In this document: positions 1 through 11,449 of the stretch, piece by piece
Layout: the number at the start of each line of letters is the position of its first letter
Position numbering within the stretch: the first letter of the stretch is position 1
Source of the DNA: Lomentospora prolificans
Lineage: Eukaryota; Ascomycota; Sordariomycetes; Microascales; Microascaceae
Direction of reading: 5' to 3'
Assembly: GCA_029532625.1 (NCBI GenBank)
Contig: JARFXM010000001.1
Coordinates: 930,001-994,000, forward strand
DNA length: 64,000 nt
Translations under genes and position numbers: made by a program
Notes under the pieces: generated by a model
What the model saw: the letters and a program-made list of their open reading frames with translations, nothing else
What the model was told of the DNA's origin: nothing
Database searches by the model: none

Positions 1-1900
1 AAGTTACCGGGTGTTGCGACGTTCTGAGCAGCCATCCAATGGTTTGAGGGTCGTTTCGGAGATCTTTCTGTAGACCGAGCAAGAATATCGGGTCTTTCCG
101 CTTGTTGAAGTGGCGTATTTCAGGAGTCCACTATCCGCTTTTGTCAAACCCTTGTCTCCAGTGCGTAGACCTAGAAAGCTCTTGGGTGCAGGTTAACTTA
201 CCTTCTCGATGGTATTGTCTAAACTATCGGGATCTGAAACCTTGAAGCATATGCAGAAAAAGTGAGTGTCCACGTAAGCTAAGGGACGCAAGTTGTCGTA
301 ATCATCCTGCCCGGCTGTATCCCAAAGGGCGGCGTCCACTTCTCGGCCTTGGAGCCGAAATTCTGCCATGTAGTTTTCAAACACTGTTGGGACATATACC
401 TATACAGGGTTAGAGGGCCCCGATGTTGACGTGGCTCGGACATGAATAATACCTCTGGCATAGCCCCTCTCGAAGCTCGGCTAGATGTTGGCGGTCAGTG
501 AGATCACACGTGAATCTAATGGCTAGGCGTGATACGTCTTACATTAAGAAGCAGGTCTTGCCACATGCCCCATCACCGACGAAGACGAACTTCCGTTGCA
601 CCGAGGTTTGAACAGGGTACTTTCCGGGACTTAGTTGTTTATCAGGTCCAGGAACCTGGGCCGAACCCTTTCCTCTTGTAACCGGAGCTTTTGTGCGGCG
701 GAAGAACAAGCTCCGAAGTGACACAGACCTGGGCTTCGAAAGGGATTCGCTCGATGCCCTGGCGCCAGCCACCTCCATAACGGGGAGATGTGTCCCAGAT
801 GCTTCGTTCGCTCCCTCCTGTCTAATACCGTTAGCGTCCAAGAGATTCCTGCCAGTGGACTCGTCAGTCGCGCCGTTGGGAGACACAGGGAGCCTGGATC
901 TCGGGTCGCTGCTAGCAACCAGGCGCTGGGAGACAGATCGCCGTCCTAGCGCACTCGCTGATCCATCCGCTCGGACTCTAGGGTCTTCTAGGCCCAAGTT
1001 GCTCTGACTGCCGAAAACTTGCGACTGTGATAACCAATCAAGTGAGTTAATCCAGCTCAACGTAAAATCGCTAGATTCATAATTCGACGGCAAACCGCCA
1101 GACTCCGACGAGTATAGGCTGGATTGGCCGTTCGGCGTCTCGGTGATGGCCTCTGTTTGAATGGTGCACGAAGACGAAATAACGGTAGCTGCGGAGCGAA
1201 CGCAGTCTCTCAAATTGACTACTGAATCAATACAATTCTCTCGGTCGGTGCTCAAGAAATGCCGTTCGAGCGCCTGTAGCTTAACGTCGAGATTAGTCGC
1301 CAGACGACCAATATCGTCGTGGATAGCGTCCGTGTTAGCTAAGAGCTTAGCGGTATCCTCCTTAATCATGGATTGGTTGAAACTATTCGTCGTATTAGCA
1401 TGGCTTTTCGTATAATATATGGTGTTCGGCTCGTAGTTGTAACCGCGGGGAAGAGCATACAAAGTAATAGTCTGAAGTGAGAGTTGTAAAGCGTCCTTGT
1501 AGACCTGAACTTCTTGTCGATAGTTGGCAAGTTGGTCCGAAACAGACTTCATCCGTATGTGACGGCGCGTGGCATCCATGAACCCGACCTCCTTATTCGC
1601 GCTCACTAGGAGCGTTTCTATCTTTTGCAGGCTACAGTGACCATCTCTTAGGGAGTTCCGGATGTGATTCAGGTGGGTCCCGATATGCCCCGTCGGTTGC
1701 GGGCCCGAGTCCAAGTCCTCAAACGAATCCTCCATCGACACGAGGATGGTTCTCAGGGCCTTGACGTCAGCCAACATTGCGGTGACGGTAGAGTTGGAGT
1801 CCTTTATGCCCGCACGGAGCTTCTTGAGCTCAACGCAGACGGTGATGCAGACACCCATCAGGGTCACGACACCTGTCGTTATTGAGAACGGATCAGCCAT
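1..1900 (-). CDS. Helo-like (fungal STAND N-terminal) domain fused to a Rho-family GTPase, 3' end missing
   Basis: Four exons can be placed: 1900-543, 480-453, 399-202 and 130 to beyond the left edge, all with GT...AG borders and matching phase. The first 150 or so residues begin MADPFSITTGVVTLMG and resemble the fungal STAND N-terminal (Helo-like) domain, a helical region that usually precedes NACHT or NB-ARC modules. A Ser-rich linker of roughly 250-280 residues follows. From about residue 435 the protein is clearly a Rho-type GTPase: P-loop GDGACGKT, switch I VPTVFENY, switch II DTAGQDDYDNLRP, the segment PDSLDN, then WTPEIRHF and QKDLRNDP. The catalytic Gln of switch II and the P-loop Lys and Thr are present. 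The G4 region reads LGLQKDL where Rho proteins have VGNKKDL or VGTQxDL, so guanine contacts may differ. The C-terminus, including any CaaX box, lies outside the window. Domain identity is by eye; the Rho part is near certain and the Helo-like part is probable. Confidence 0.8.
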
Positions 1901-3029
1901 CTCGAGATAGGACGTTCCGGTCTCCCCACGTTATGATCAAACAAAGATGCCATGTGGAAATCGAAATCCGAATGAGGCGGTTCAGCAGGCTCTGGGTAGA
2001 ACTGCCCGATCAGGGCGGGCGGGCGCACGGATAAATAATCATCCGTAACCGATCATCCTCAACTCACAACCCGTCATGAGAGAAGCATAGATGTCAACTT
2101 TATTCTCTGTTAAGTTTGTTCCTGGATATAGCTGGGGAAGAGGTCCGGAAACCCTGGGGCTATGCAGTGCGCGAATAGCAACTCCGGCGACCGATTTCAA
2201 CCCATTCAGGCGGTCAGGTGTGGGGTTTGTCCTAGCACCAGGATATATTGTCCATTCTTCTGAGAGCAAATTCCCCCGTCTCATTCCGGGCCTTAAATGG
2301 TCGCTTTTTAGGGTTTATATTAGTCGTTTTTCAAATTATGTTTTACTGACATGAAGGAGCTGTGACCAAAGGGAGGTCGAATTTGAATGCCATCTTTCGA
2401 TACTTGTCCAAACCATTCTCAATACCATAGTCATCGGAATTAATTTCTCGCTCATATGACGGGAATCTTGTCCTCCCTCCTAAAAAAAAATACGGCAACT
2501 GTGATATTCTAGCAATGCCATGTCCTGAATGGCTACCCCGGCTTACCCAGGTGCAAGGTTGCGACGCTGACATGACCATGATCGCCGAACGTGCCAGGAG
2601 CTGCTGCTTGTAAGTAAAAGGCGGGTGTTAGTCTTAAGATATAGATAAAGTGCTAACCTTGGAACTTATCTCCAACGAGAAAAGATGGTCAATTTCCACA
2701 ATTTTATGTGAAAATTTCTGTGGGAACCTCCATCAAAATCAATGTCTATGACACTTCCGCAGGAGCAAAGGAGCCGGCTTGTTTCCTCCATCGTCCTGGC
2801 CCATTCCTGGACACGCTAGCGTTCACTGGAGAACCCTTCTATACTTCAAGGCATAAGTGCTGAGCCTTCGAAATTAAAACGAGCTACCGGATCTCTAGAG
2901 CCTTCGCTCTTACAAGACGTCAGGGGCTCTCGATTGCCCGGCCCAATCTCGTAGGGAACTCGTTTGGGCCTTGTAGCACCACGTTGTCTCCTTACTATCT
3001 TTGCCGAATCTTGAAGTCTTGGCCCTAGA
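1901..3029. other. Upstream region of the fusion gene; no confident gene
   Basis: This stretch holds the presumed promoter of the minus-strand fusion gene and moderately AT-rich sequence. The only coding-like signal is a weak two-part minus-strand candidate at 2343-2799, listed separately. The N-terminal part of the tannase relic may extend leftwards into its right end, but I could not follow it. Confidence 0.5.
2343..2799 (-). other. Possible small spliced gene or gene fragment
   Basis: I do not recognise this. On the minus strand an ATG at about 2799 opens a short frame (MEETSRLLCSCGSVIDIDF...). Further on, a donor-like GTAAGC after ACCTGG and an acceptor after a T-rich run (TTTTTTTTTAG) define a last exon ending at 2343, whose product ends ...YGIENGLDKYRKMAFKFDLP before a few more residues and a stop. 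The last exon has a protein-like composition, but I could not join the two parts in one convincing frame. It may be a decayed gene; confidence is low. Confidence 0.2.
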
Positions 3030-4043
3030 AGCAGCCCGATGACATTCCTGCCTCCCGAAGAGAAGCGGAACACACGGTTCGTGACCAACGGCGAATCAGG
3101 ATTTAGTGCCGGAGGGGTCTCTATCATCAACACCATCATGATACCGGGCCTCGCGGAAGGCTATACGCAGTTAGCACGGCCGACGGCGGAAAGTCAACCC
3201 CTTGCCGGATGGCATCCTCTCAGCGGTGTCTTGGGCTCTATGCAGTCCTAACAACGTGACATGGCCGCTCATTATCGACTTTGCCTCTGTCGCCCTCCAC
3301 TACCCTGTCCGTGATTGGCAAGGCTGTAGTAGAGACTTTGTATGGCGAGCCGGTCCATCGTACGTTTATGGGATATCTACCGCCATGTCCCGATGCTCCA
3401 GCAACGATATCCTAAATCTTTCAACGGCACCGTTTCCGCTCTGTCCGGGATCAATTGGGTTAAATTCCTTTGGTCGGGGGCCTGGCCGGCCCTTGTTATA
3501 GACCAGTTGGATTACTGCCCGCGAGTTTTGTGAACTAAGGGCTCTCTCGCTACGGTCGCCGTCTCTTTCTGAGATGACATTTACGGTGTAATAGAAGACT
3601 CCATCATTGCTAGTCGCGATCTCTGTCCTTCGACCCGGATCCACTGTTCGGTAAAGAGTTCGACTGAAGCAGCCATCTTCACCGTAGGGGGCGCTGCTTA
3701 GAGACCGTCCACAGAGAGCTGCGGTAGAATCGCAACGACTAGGGCTCCCATTCGGCAACAAAACCCACTTCCCAGCCATCGGACTCAACACCACAGTCAG
3801 CTACCACCAAAGCAACAACCGTGACGTTGTCCCCTTTGAAATCTCTCATTCGTTGGCCAAGCATTTCGTCGCCAAGGACGCGTATTTCAACATGAGGACA
3901 TCTCTCAAAAGCCCGGGGACCAACTCTCTCACCTCTCAGTAAACGAATACGTCTCCGTCATCGATACCTCGGACCCAGACTCGTCTGGCCTCCGCAGATC
4001 CTATACTATGTTGATGGCCATGCGACGCAGTCTTCCTCCTTAA
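3030..4043 (+). pseudogene. Decayed tannase / feruloyl esterase family gene
   Basis: Six blocks in order match the fungal tannase/feruloyl esterase family, but they lie in shifting frames. They are LPPEEKRNTRFVTNGESGFS near 3051 (typical members: LP..WNGRF...GGGGF), WALCSPNNVTW...DFASVALHY near 3227, VIGKAVVETLYGEP near 3311, LQQRYPKSFNGTVSALSGIN near 3396, GLNTTVSYHQSNNRDVVPFE near 3781, and EYVSVIDTSDPDSSGL near 3945. The block around the nucleophile reads GIS where the family has GCS, and it is followed by a frame change. The reading stops at 4041-4043 before the region carrying the catalytic Asp and His, and the stretch between 3540 and 3780 has no matching sequence. Active members are secreted serine esterases that cleave gallate or ferulate esters. 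At least four frameshifts and the lost C-terminus make this a pseudogene. Block order and spacing support the family call; the 5' end is uncertain. Confidence 0.65.
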
Positions 4044-4348
4044 AGTGCGTTTAAGTGCCGGTAGACAGGGGTCCCGGGTGTATTATATTTAAGTTAGACC
4101 TTTTTACTGTGTTCACACTGGTTAACGGTCGATATCTCGCTCCTTTGGTAGGAAAAATAACTTAATACTAACATGAGCCTCTAAGCCTAACTAAGTATTG
4201 ATCGATATTTCCTCAACGGGCTGTAGAAATAATATCACAGGAGCTTCTCATACTCATCATCCCATATTAAACATGGATTTACATCTTGATCAAAAAGATA
4301 GACGACAGACAGAAGCAAAAAGAAGAAAGAAAAAAAGGAAACTCAGAG

Positions 4349-4445
4349 AGGTCGTACCCGGGTTCGAACCGGGGCTGCCGGAAACCTTTTTACGGCTGAT
4401 TGAGCTAATCAAAATCCGGAGTCCTAACCACTAGACCATACGACC
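4349..4445 (-). tRNA. tRNA-Gln(UUG) with intron
   Basis: The minus strand folds into a cloverleaf: acceptor GGTCGTA/TACGACC, D-stem GTCT/GGAC, anticodon stem CCGGA/TCCGG, and T-arm CCCGG-TTCGAAC-CCGGG. The anticodon loop TTTTGAT carries TTG, which decodes CAA. A 25-nt intron starting TTAGCTC and ending AAAGGT interrupts the loop after base 37, the standard eukaryotic position. Position 4349 supplies the discriminator base. CCA is not encoded, as expected for a nuclear gene. Confidence 0.93.
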
Positions 4446-5076
4446 GTGAATGATGAATTTCTTTCCGCCAAACGACTACATGCGGTAATGAGCCTGCTGC
4501 GCCCGCGCGCATCTTCTGGGGCCTGCACAACACTTGCTCTCCATATATCGCGATATTTTCGAAAGTCGTAAGCACTCTGTAGAATGTAGTGGGCTCCTGA
4601 GACGTTCAATTCGGTTATGGGCCGTACTTCTCGACCAAATGCACCTAATAATCTTCTTTGTCGCGTAGGTAGGAATGTGGTCTGTAAAAAACGCCGGAAG
4701 GTGAGGCCGCAATGCCAAGATTCGAGTCACACCGGACTCTTTCGTTTTCTTTGGTCTAAGTAGTAAATCTCCGTGAAGGTATCAGATACACGTTTCAAGT
4801 TACATTTATCAGGCAAAGAAACCAAACAGGACGTTACAAGACCTCGTGGAAGCAGCTTTGATTTATCTCTCTACATACAATGACGGGATATTCTAACTAA
4901 CAAAGGGCCTTCCTACTCCTAGTCTGATGAACCCCTTCATACGAAGTATTGGGTCGCTCCTCGTCTAACTCATCAGGCTGGACTAGCTAAGCGCAGCTCA
5001 GAATTTGACGACCAAAGCTCGGAATATCTATTACTACATTCCCCACGCACCGCATTATGAAGTCACCTCCGCGAGC
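4446..5076. other. Intergenic; nothing recognised
   Basis: Between the tRNA-Gln gene and the 3' end of the surface-protein gene. Short open frames here have no recognisable motif, and I see no repeat. Confidence 0.5.
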
Positions 5077-5763
5077 TCAAATCGTTGCCGTCCCGAAAAA
5101 CCGGCGTAGCAGCACAACCACCAAATGTCCAGCAAGAAGCACAACCAGGAAGCCGAGAATCAATGACAAAAGAATAATTATAGATGCCGAATTGGCGTCT
5201 TCGGCGGCAGAAGCAACCTCGATAGCCCCAATAAGATCACCGATAGCTCCTGCAAGAGTGCCTAGAGCTCCTGCAATGCTACTCAGAAGAGCAGCAGAGT
5301 CAGTAGCAGCATCGCCTAAGTCATTGACGGCAGCGGCAAGTGTATAGATGGCAGCTTCGACAACGCATATTGGATCCGCTGAGGCTGCACCGGGGATAGT
5401 GGTAGTGGTACCAAAACCTAGGGTCTCAGTCGAGGTGTCGGTCACATCTTCTTTGGTGAAGTCTTCTTTGAGAGAACCGTCTCTTCCCGACATGCTTCTT
5501 TTGCCCTTCTCGCTTTCGTCTTGTATTATATCACCGCCGTCACCTCGGTGCTGATGCTCGATTTCTTTGCTCTTCTTTGGGCCTTTTTTGTCGTTGTTTG
5601 TGATGTCGGCAGACGCTGTAACCAGGGCAATGTCGGGGAGAGGGCTCGCAGTGGGGAAAATCGTGACCTCCCGATTATCATGTTGGTAGACGATCTCCGC
5701 AACCCCAACGGCTAGATATAGCAAATAGAGTAGAGGAAGGCACCGCTGCCAGATAGAAACCAT
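5077..5763 (-). CDS. Predicted secreted or plasma-membrane protein, 228 aa
   Basis: A single-exon frame. The N-terminus, MVSIWQRCLPLLYLLYLAVG, looks like a signal peptide. Residues about 45-115 are charged and low in complexity (runs of K, D, E and S). Residues about 125-190 are Ala/Gly/Leu-rich and probably helical. A strong hydrophobic segment at about 192-220 (ILLSLILGFLVVLL...) is followed by LRRFFGTATI, so the topology looks like type I, with a short basic cytoplasmic tail. No enzyme motif or known domain is visible, and I cannot assign a function. Surface proteins of this build are common and quickly evolving in filamentous fungi. The composition and the clean signal and membrane segments support a real gene. 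No intron is needed. Confidence 0.7.
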   Translation of the reverse strand: MVSIWQRCLPLLYLLYLAVGVAEIVYQHDNREVTIFPTASPLPDIALVTASADITNNDKKGPKKSKEIEHQHRGDGGDIIQDESEKGKRSMSGRDGSLKEDFTKEDVTDTSTETLGFGTTTTIPGAASADPICVVEAAIYTLAAAVNDLGDAATDSAALLSSIAGALGTLAGAIGDLIGAIEVASAAEDANSASIIILLSLILGFLVVLLAGHLVVVLLRRFFGTATI

Positions 5764-7286
5764 GGAGGCAAAGGCGCGGCCGCCAGGTATGGTGTTTAGC
5801 CGTAGAGGGGGCTTGTGAGATGTATTCGTTCATCGACACGACCAGAATCGACGTCTATACGAGGAAATGAACGTGATTACGAGCAAACGAAGGGATACTC
5901 TTGATACTGACCGCGAAGTCTCCAGTTGAGGCCATACATCTATGGAAGGGGAAGGGAGCCACATCATCTTGGAAGGCACGCTGTCTAGATATTCTAACTA
6001 GGCAGGAGGCAGGAGCCAAGATGTGGAAGTAAAGGCATGGCCTAGTTTGGGCTTGTTACGACAACGAGGAAGCAAATCTCGATAAAAGAGATGTCAAGGC
6101 GCCCTTCGGCTGCAGAGGATCCTATAAATGCAGAGTCCATGAGTGCCTGTAACCGCTACAACCCTGGCGATTCCACTTGCTGATTCCAGGCGGAATAACT
6201 AGGAGGGGTAGAATTCACAACAAGAAGGAGCGCGGAACGTTCCTGCGGCTCGCAAGGTGGATGGGGGGGAAGAAGGCTGCTGAAAGAAGGCACGACTCGG
6301 GATGCTGTGGGGAGCTCATCAGGGCTGAAGAACAAACTCGAGAAAAAGCAAAGTACTGCCCGCTCCGGAAGGGGATCCCCCATACAAAGCTCGGCCCCCT
6401 TTTGGAAGAACAGGTTTTGATTATCAGCAAACACATAGACCTCGCCTCGCCACGATTCGTTACGCATATTCCTCGTACCCGCTAAGTGTAACTATTGACA
6501 ATCGACTCTTTTTTTCATTTTTGCGAGGTCTTGGCTTGCTGCCACTATCGAGACGCGAGTGTCTCCGGTGCAGGTCTATTTATCAGGTTGATGATGGTGT
6601 CCTGGTAAAGCCCACGTCCTCTTTCGGCAGGAGGAGGCCAAACATCTCCACATGGGAAAGACACCGTTAATATGTATATTTGCGCAATCATCCAAATATG
6701 GGGTCTTCTTTCCGCTATGTATGTAATTTGAGCGCAGATCACACCAGAGCTCCCCTGCCCGCCCACGTATTCCCGGCAACTTTTTCTCATGAGTTGGTAG
6801 GGGTATATGAGCAGGAGTCTGAGATTCTAGGGTTGCATTTAACCTTGCAATGTGCAATGTTTGTGCTTACAAACATCGGCCGATGTCCCAGGCCGACTCC
6901 GGGGCAGGTGGCCATGGTGAGTCGACGCAGACACCGTTAATTCCATTCCCGATCGACTGAGGACTGCCTTCGCTTGAAACGACATCATGGGGGCATTTGT
7001 GAAAACAGGTGCATGTACGAAGTATATCCAAACAAAGAAGGTGAGGCAGGCCTTTTTTCATGGCAGGGAAGCCCTACCAACGTTAACCCTGTCCAGATCA
7101 AGCAGTCGGCACTAATTGGTCGAACAACATAAATGATTGGCGATCCCGACACCGATCCACTACTCTCGCACATCGGCGCGCGGTGTGCGTTACAAAGGGC
7201 ACTAGTAGTCCTGGGCAAACTCCTCCTTTGGTGGGTCCTCTTGGTGCTTCACGCCTGTTGACTGTTTATCCAGTTGACCTGTTATT

Positions 7287-7310
7287 AAAAAAAAAAAAAA
7301 AAAAAAAAAA
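7287..7310. repeat. Poly(A) run, 24 nt
   Basis: An uninterrupted run of A within the gene-poor region. No reverse-transcriptase-like frame or target-site duplication was seen next to it, so it is probably a simple microsatellite. Confidence 0.85.
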
Positions 7311-10300
7311 TCACCGCTAGGCCCTCGATTTGCCTCGGAAGTCGGCCGGTCGAACGTAGCAACGCCGTGGTTTATGTTGCTGGGCATCAATGTGAAGGCA
7401 TCATTGTTACTTCGTACTTGCATGCATAAGGAACAATGCCCGAACCGAAGGAGCACTATTAAGGAGTAAAAATAATAGATTGCGTTCTTAGCCTTGTCTG
7501 GGAATCGACGCGCAGGAGTAGGTATCTTCCTCAAATCCGACTTCCTCGCTTCCTCGTGCCGGTTTTGAGCTTCTCGTGCCGGAGAGTGCTAGGGATATTG
7601 GCGTTGGCATCGGGCTATTAACCAAGGAAGCTGGCTTGAGGCCTGGCCCTATCGACATAATTCGGCCCCGGTGCCCAGCTTGTGGGGGCCCTTACGACTC
7701 GTTCGCATGTGGCGTTGCCCCCTGGTTATTGTTTTCCAGCCCCAAAAGAAATGGCCAGGCCTTGGAGATCGGGGATGACCCTGGAATGCTCCCCATTCTG
7801 GCGCTCGTATCAACGCTTTGCCAACGACGCTTCAAGTTTCGGCCTCGCCATTGTGAGAACCGGCGCCAACTCTCTCGCCTCTCGGCCCCCATGATCCAGG
7901 TCCCCGGGGAAGGACAAAGCAGCCATGATGATCCCCGTCACCCGTCTAGTTTGATGACTCTCGAGCTTCCGCAACTCTCCACGATCACCTCTGGTGGAAA
8001 GCCATCTTGGTCACGTCCAGACCTCTCTCGACTCTTAGGGGATCAGTTCATGAACGCCACTGTACCTAATGCCCGATAGCGTCCTCACCGAGTCAAGGCA
8101 GAAAGTTCTGTGCTTTTTTTTCTTTTTTTTTCTCCGAATTCTAAATATTTCAACACCCCTGGTTGGCAACCCGAGGCCCCATTAGTGAGGGGAAATTAGG
8201 AACCAAGGGCTTACTTGCTTTTGGGGAGGCAAACAAAAGCAGTCGTTTTCGCTTATACATGCTCGGCAAATATCTCGTCATCAGTAGACGCCGTCGGCGC
8301 AACATAGGTCGCCGTTGAGAAGTGCTGGGATGGCTCTTTGCCACGGGCATGCAAGGCCGGCTATTTCTCCCGTTTATCACTATTACAGGTTCCCTTCTTT
8401 TATCGAGGGTTATTGTTAATACGGATGCGATTGCAGAAAGAAGCGACTAGCAAGCTTGACAAAAGAAACAAGGAATTCTATGTAGCCTGGCGATTAGCGG
8501 TAAAATAAAAACAAAAATAAGGGAAGAAACTAAAAGCAAAGAGAACGGCGGAAAGTGACGATTGATTTGGAGGGCTCAGTGGAGAGTTTGCAGCAACAAA
8601 GGAAGGTGCCTGGCAGTTCGTATTGGTGTCGAGACAATTTGGATTTCTTTTTTCAGGCACATGTCAATATCTTCTTCGCCCACGACACCAATATGAAATC
8701 ATTCCAATCGCAAGTTAGCTCCCCTATCCGGCAGACGAACCCTAATTTTTCAATGACACGGCGACAAGAACAGTGACCTCCACAACTTTCCGACTTAATG
8801 GAAACGAGCTAGCATGCAAGCCTCGGTGTACTAAATACAAGGGGGTTGGCTCCTCTCACCACTTCAGAGCTGGCTGGGGAACACATGGCTGACGTTTCAG
8901 AGGGCAAAATGGGTCTCGTTGTGAGGGTCATAAGGCTTAACAGGAAACCCCCTGTCCCCTGAATCGGCGCTGACCTGGTGCGCTCGATAGCGCTGGGTCC
9001 ATGCAGAGAGCTAACGCAGCTAAGCAGCGCGACTTAAGCTAGCGTCCAAGCGTCCGACCTGCTGGCCTCGCCTGGCCTTAGCTGTCTAAGAGATGGAAGT
9101 AACTTCGATTTGATAGTGCCAAACACCAGGGGCGGAAGAAAAGAGATCCGAAGTGCTTGGATTGAGATTGCATGACGAAGCCCCAGATTCACTCGGATCA
9201 ATGACAGGACTAGCGTAGTCTACCAGGCTTTGGGGAGGAGCTAGCAGGATGGGCCCCAACGTAACCGAAAGCCCTTCATCGCGACCCCGAGCGGATGGCT
9301 CGGTCTGCTAGCACGACAGAAATGGGTCCGTGGCCTGGCAGCACCCCGATCCTGATCTTTGGGTCCTCTGCCTCGGCGGTGCGTGGTAAATTGGTTATCG
9401 ATCTCGCCAGCCAGCGACTGGTCCTATCAGAGCCAGGGGTCCCGCTCATGAGCGGATGCGGTCCTCGCAGCGAGACTCGTGAGAAGCTCGCGGGGGGTCT
9501 TGGTTGCCCATTTACCCAGTAATACTGACTTGGCAGTTTAAACAGGGAAAATACACCAGTCGTTACGTGCTTAGGTCGCCCTCGAATCAAGACCAGTAAA
9601 GAGCAGCATCCTCATGAAGGCATCTCGTACGTTGCCCAAACTCACCAAGTACCATGTGCACTGCATATCTTCAAGACAGTCATCAAACCGCCCACCACCC
9701 AAAGCGGGAGGAGGTCAAAACCCGCCACCAACCAGGTATTCGTGCCAAGTGCGTGGCACGAATAATCCCATCATAGCCGTCGTGTCTGCTGCCAGCGAGG
9801 CCCCCATCAGCAGTGGGGGATACTTTGATAGGGAGAAAGCCAGCCACTGGCTCTCGGGCGGTGGGTGACAGGGATACACCGCCGGCTCGATCTGTGCGGG
9901 ACACGTTGTTTTTCTGCGAAGATCTCGATTCACGGACTATTATTACATTGCCTGGCGAACCACCACCACATGCACTCTCAGCCAAGCCGGCCAGAGAGAG
10001 ATACAGCCTCGGCGACATTTCCAATTACTTCCCACGAGGGAACCGCAGCAGGAGTAGAGTGAATGAAAAGCAGCACAAGTAGGGAAAAGAACGCGTGGTG
10101 GAGCCTCCTACCAACCTTTCAGCCAGAACTGCGCTACACTATTTAGCGCGCAAGAGATAGGAACCACAAGCAAAGAAGCAATCCCCACATTTCAGCTGAG
10201 CCTGAAAATGCCCACCCAACCTATCATGGGTCGATATCAGATCCCATGGAAGGCAACCCACATCAGATCCACTCCTTCTGGCTTGGAAACGGCATCCACT

Positions 10301-11416
10301 CGGCGACGAGGGTGTCGTCTGGTCTTTGTTTGGCGGTTTCCCACCCAGACACCCATATCCCTGAGAAGGCAGCAGGAAAGCGAAGAGAGAGTGAGAGAGG
10401 AATTGAGAGCAAGAAGTACGTCCGTCCTCTGGCTACAATTGTACGAAATAGCAATCGTGTTGTAATGTCGCCATCACTGGAGAAAGCCCAAGCCACGCGC
10501 CCGATTACCTGTTGGCTATGTCTCCTTTCTCGTTAATTCATTTTCCTTTCGCTCCTCTGCCCCCTTCTCCTGCTCCCCCAATGGCGAGGAAGCCCGGTTG
10601 GACGAGAGGAGAGGGAGAAGAAAAGGTCTCGTACACAGAACGTGGCTAACACGAGGAGTGATGCCAGCAATTAATCTCTAGCCGGGCACATTCCGAAGAC
10701 GCAATCTGAAATATGGGACGGGATTCGTTAATATGTTGGGCGGTGCACGGCCTTCCCAAAAAGATGGCTTCTTTGCCGTAGCCGTCAGCCGGAAATCCGA
10801 CACCAGGCTAAGTCCGGTGGTGCGTCAACGAGCCATTGTATCAACACCCGCAGAGGCAAACATGAACCATCTGCGTGGCTTCATGCCACCTGAACTAGCG
10901 CCATTGCAGGGATGCAGCAAACATCGGGAGAGAGGTTCAAGGGCCAGCCAGAGGGATTCCCTCGTGGTTGCAAAAGTAACCCCACCAGCCTTTCTCGCCA
11001 GAACACGGCCCAAACCATTAGTGAGCTCTTCAGTCCTTCGCCAGCCAACCTTCCACCAATGGACTGCGCCGAGGAGCTGGTGAACAGCGCATGCCCAGCT
11101 TCAGGATCAGCGTAGCGCAGGCCTAGCGACGCTCGCCGGCCCCATTAAAACAAACGCGAGAACCTGCACGTCCCAATTACACAATAGAGAGAATCTTGAC
11201 GCCTCCTGCCAGCGGCGAGCCCGTTGCTCTCTTCTAACACAAGAGGCCCTATTACTCTTTTACTTTCGCCTCCCCCATCCACCCGAGTTTCTAACTCTTC
11301 TTGATCCCACTAAAACTGCCGAACTAAACCAGTCTTTCCCCGCCAGGAAGTCGAGCATCCCAACCTTGTTCCACTAGCTCCAAGCTTGGGCGCCTCTCTA
11401 TTCCGCTGTGCTAGGA

Positions 11417-11449
11417 CCCCCCCCCCCTTCCTTTTTTTTTTTTTTTTTT
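11417..11449. repeat. C run followed by T run
   Basis: About eleven C followed by CTTCC-like bases and an 18-nt T run. Simple sequence in the region ahead of the MHYT gene. Confidence 0.8.

Noticed and set aside
7287..7310. Poly(A) run as a retrotransposon tail
   Set aside because: No reverse-transcriptase-like frame and no target-site duplication were found nearby.
7576..8079. 167-codon plus-strand frame
   Set aside because: No domain, uneven composition and no leader or splice context; not distinguishable from chance.
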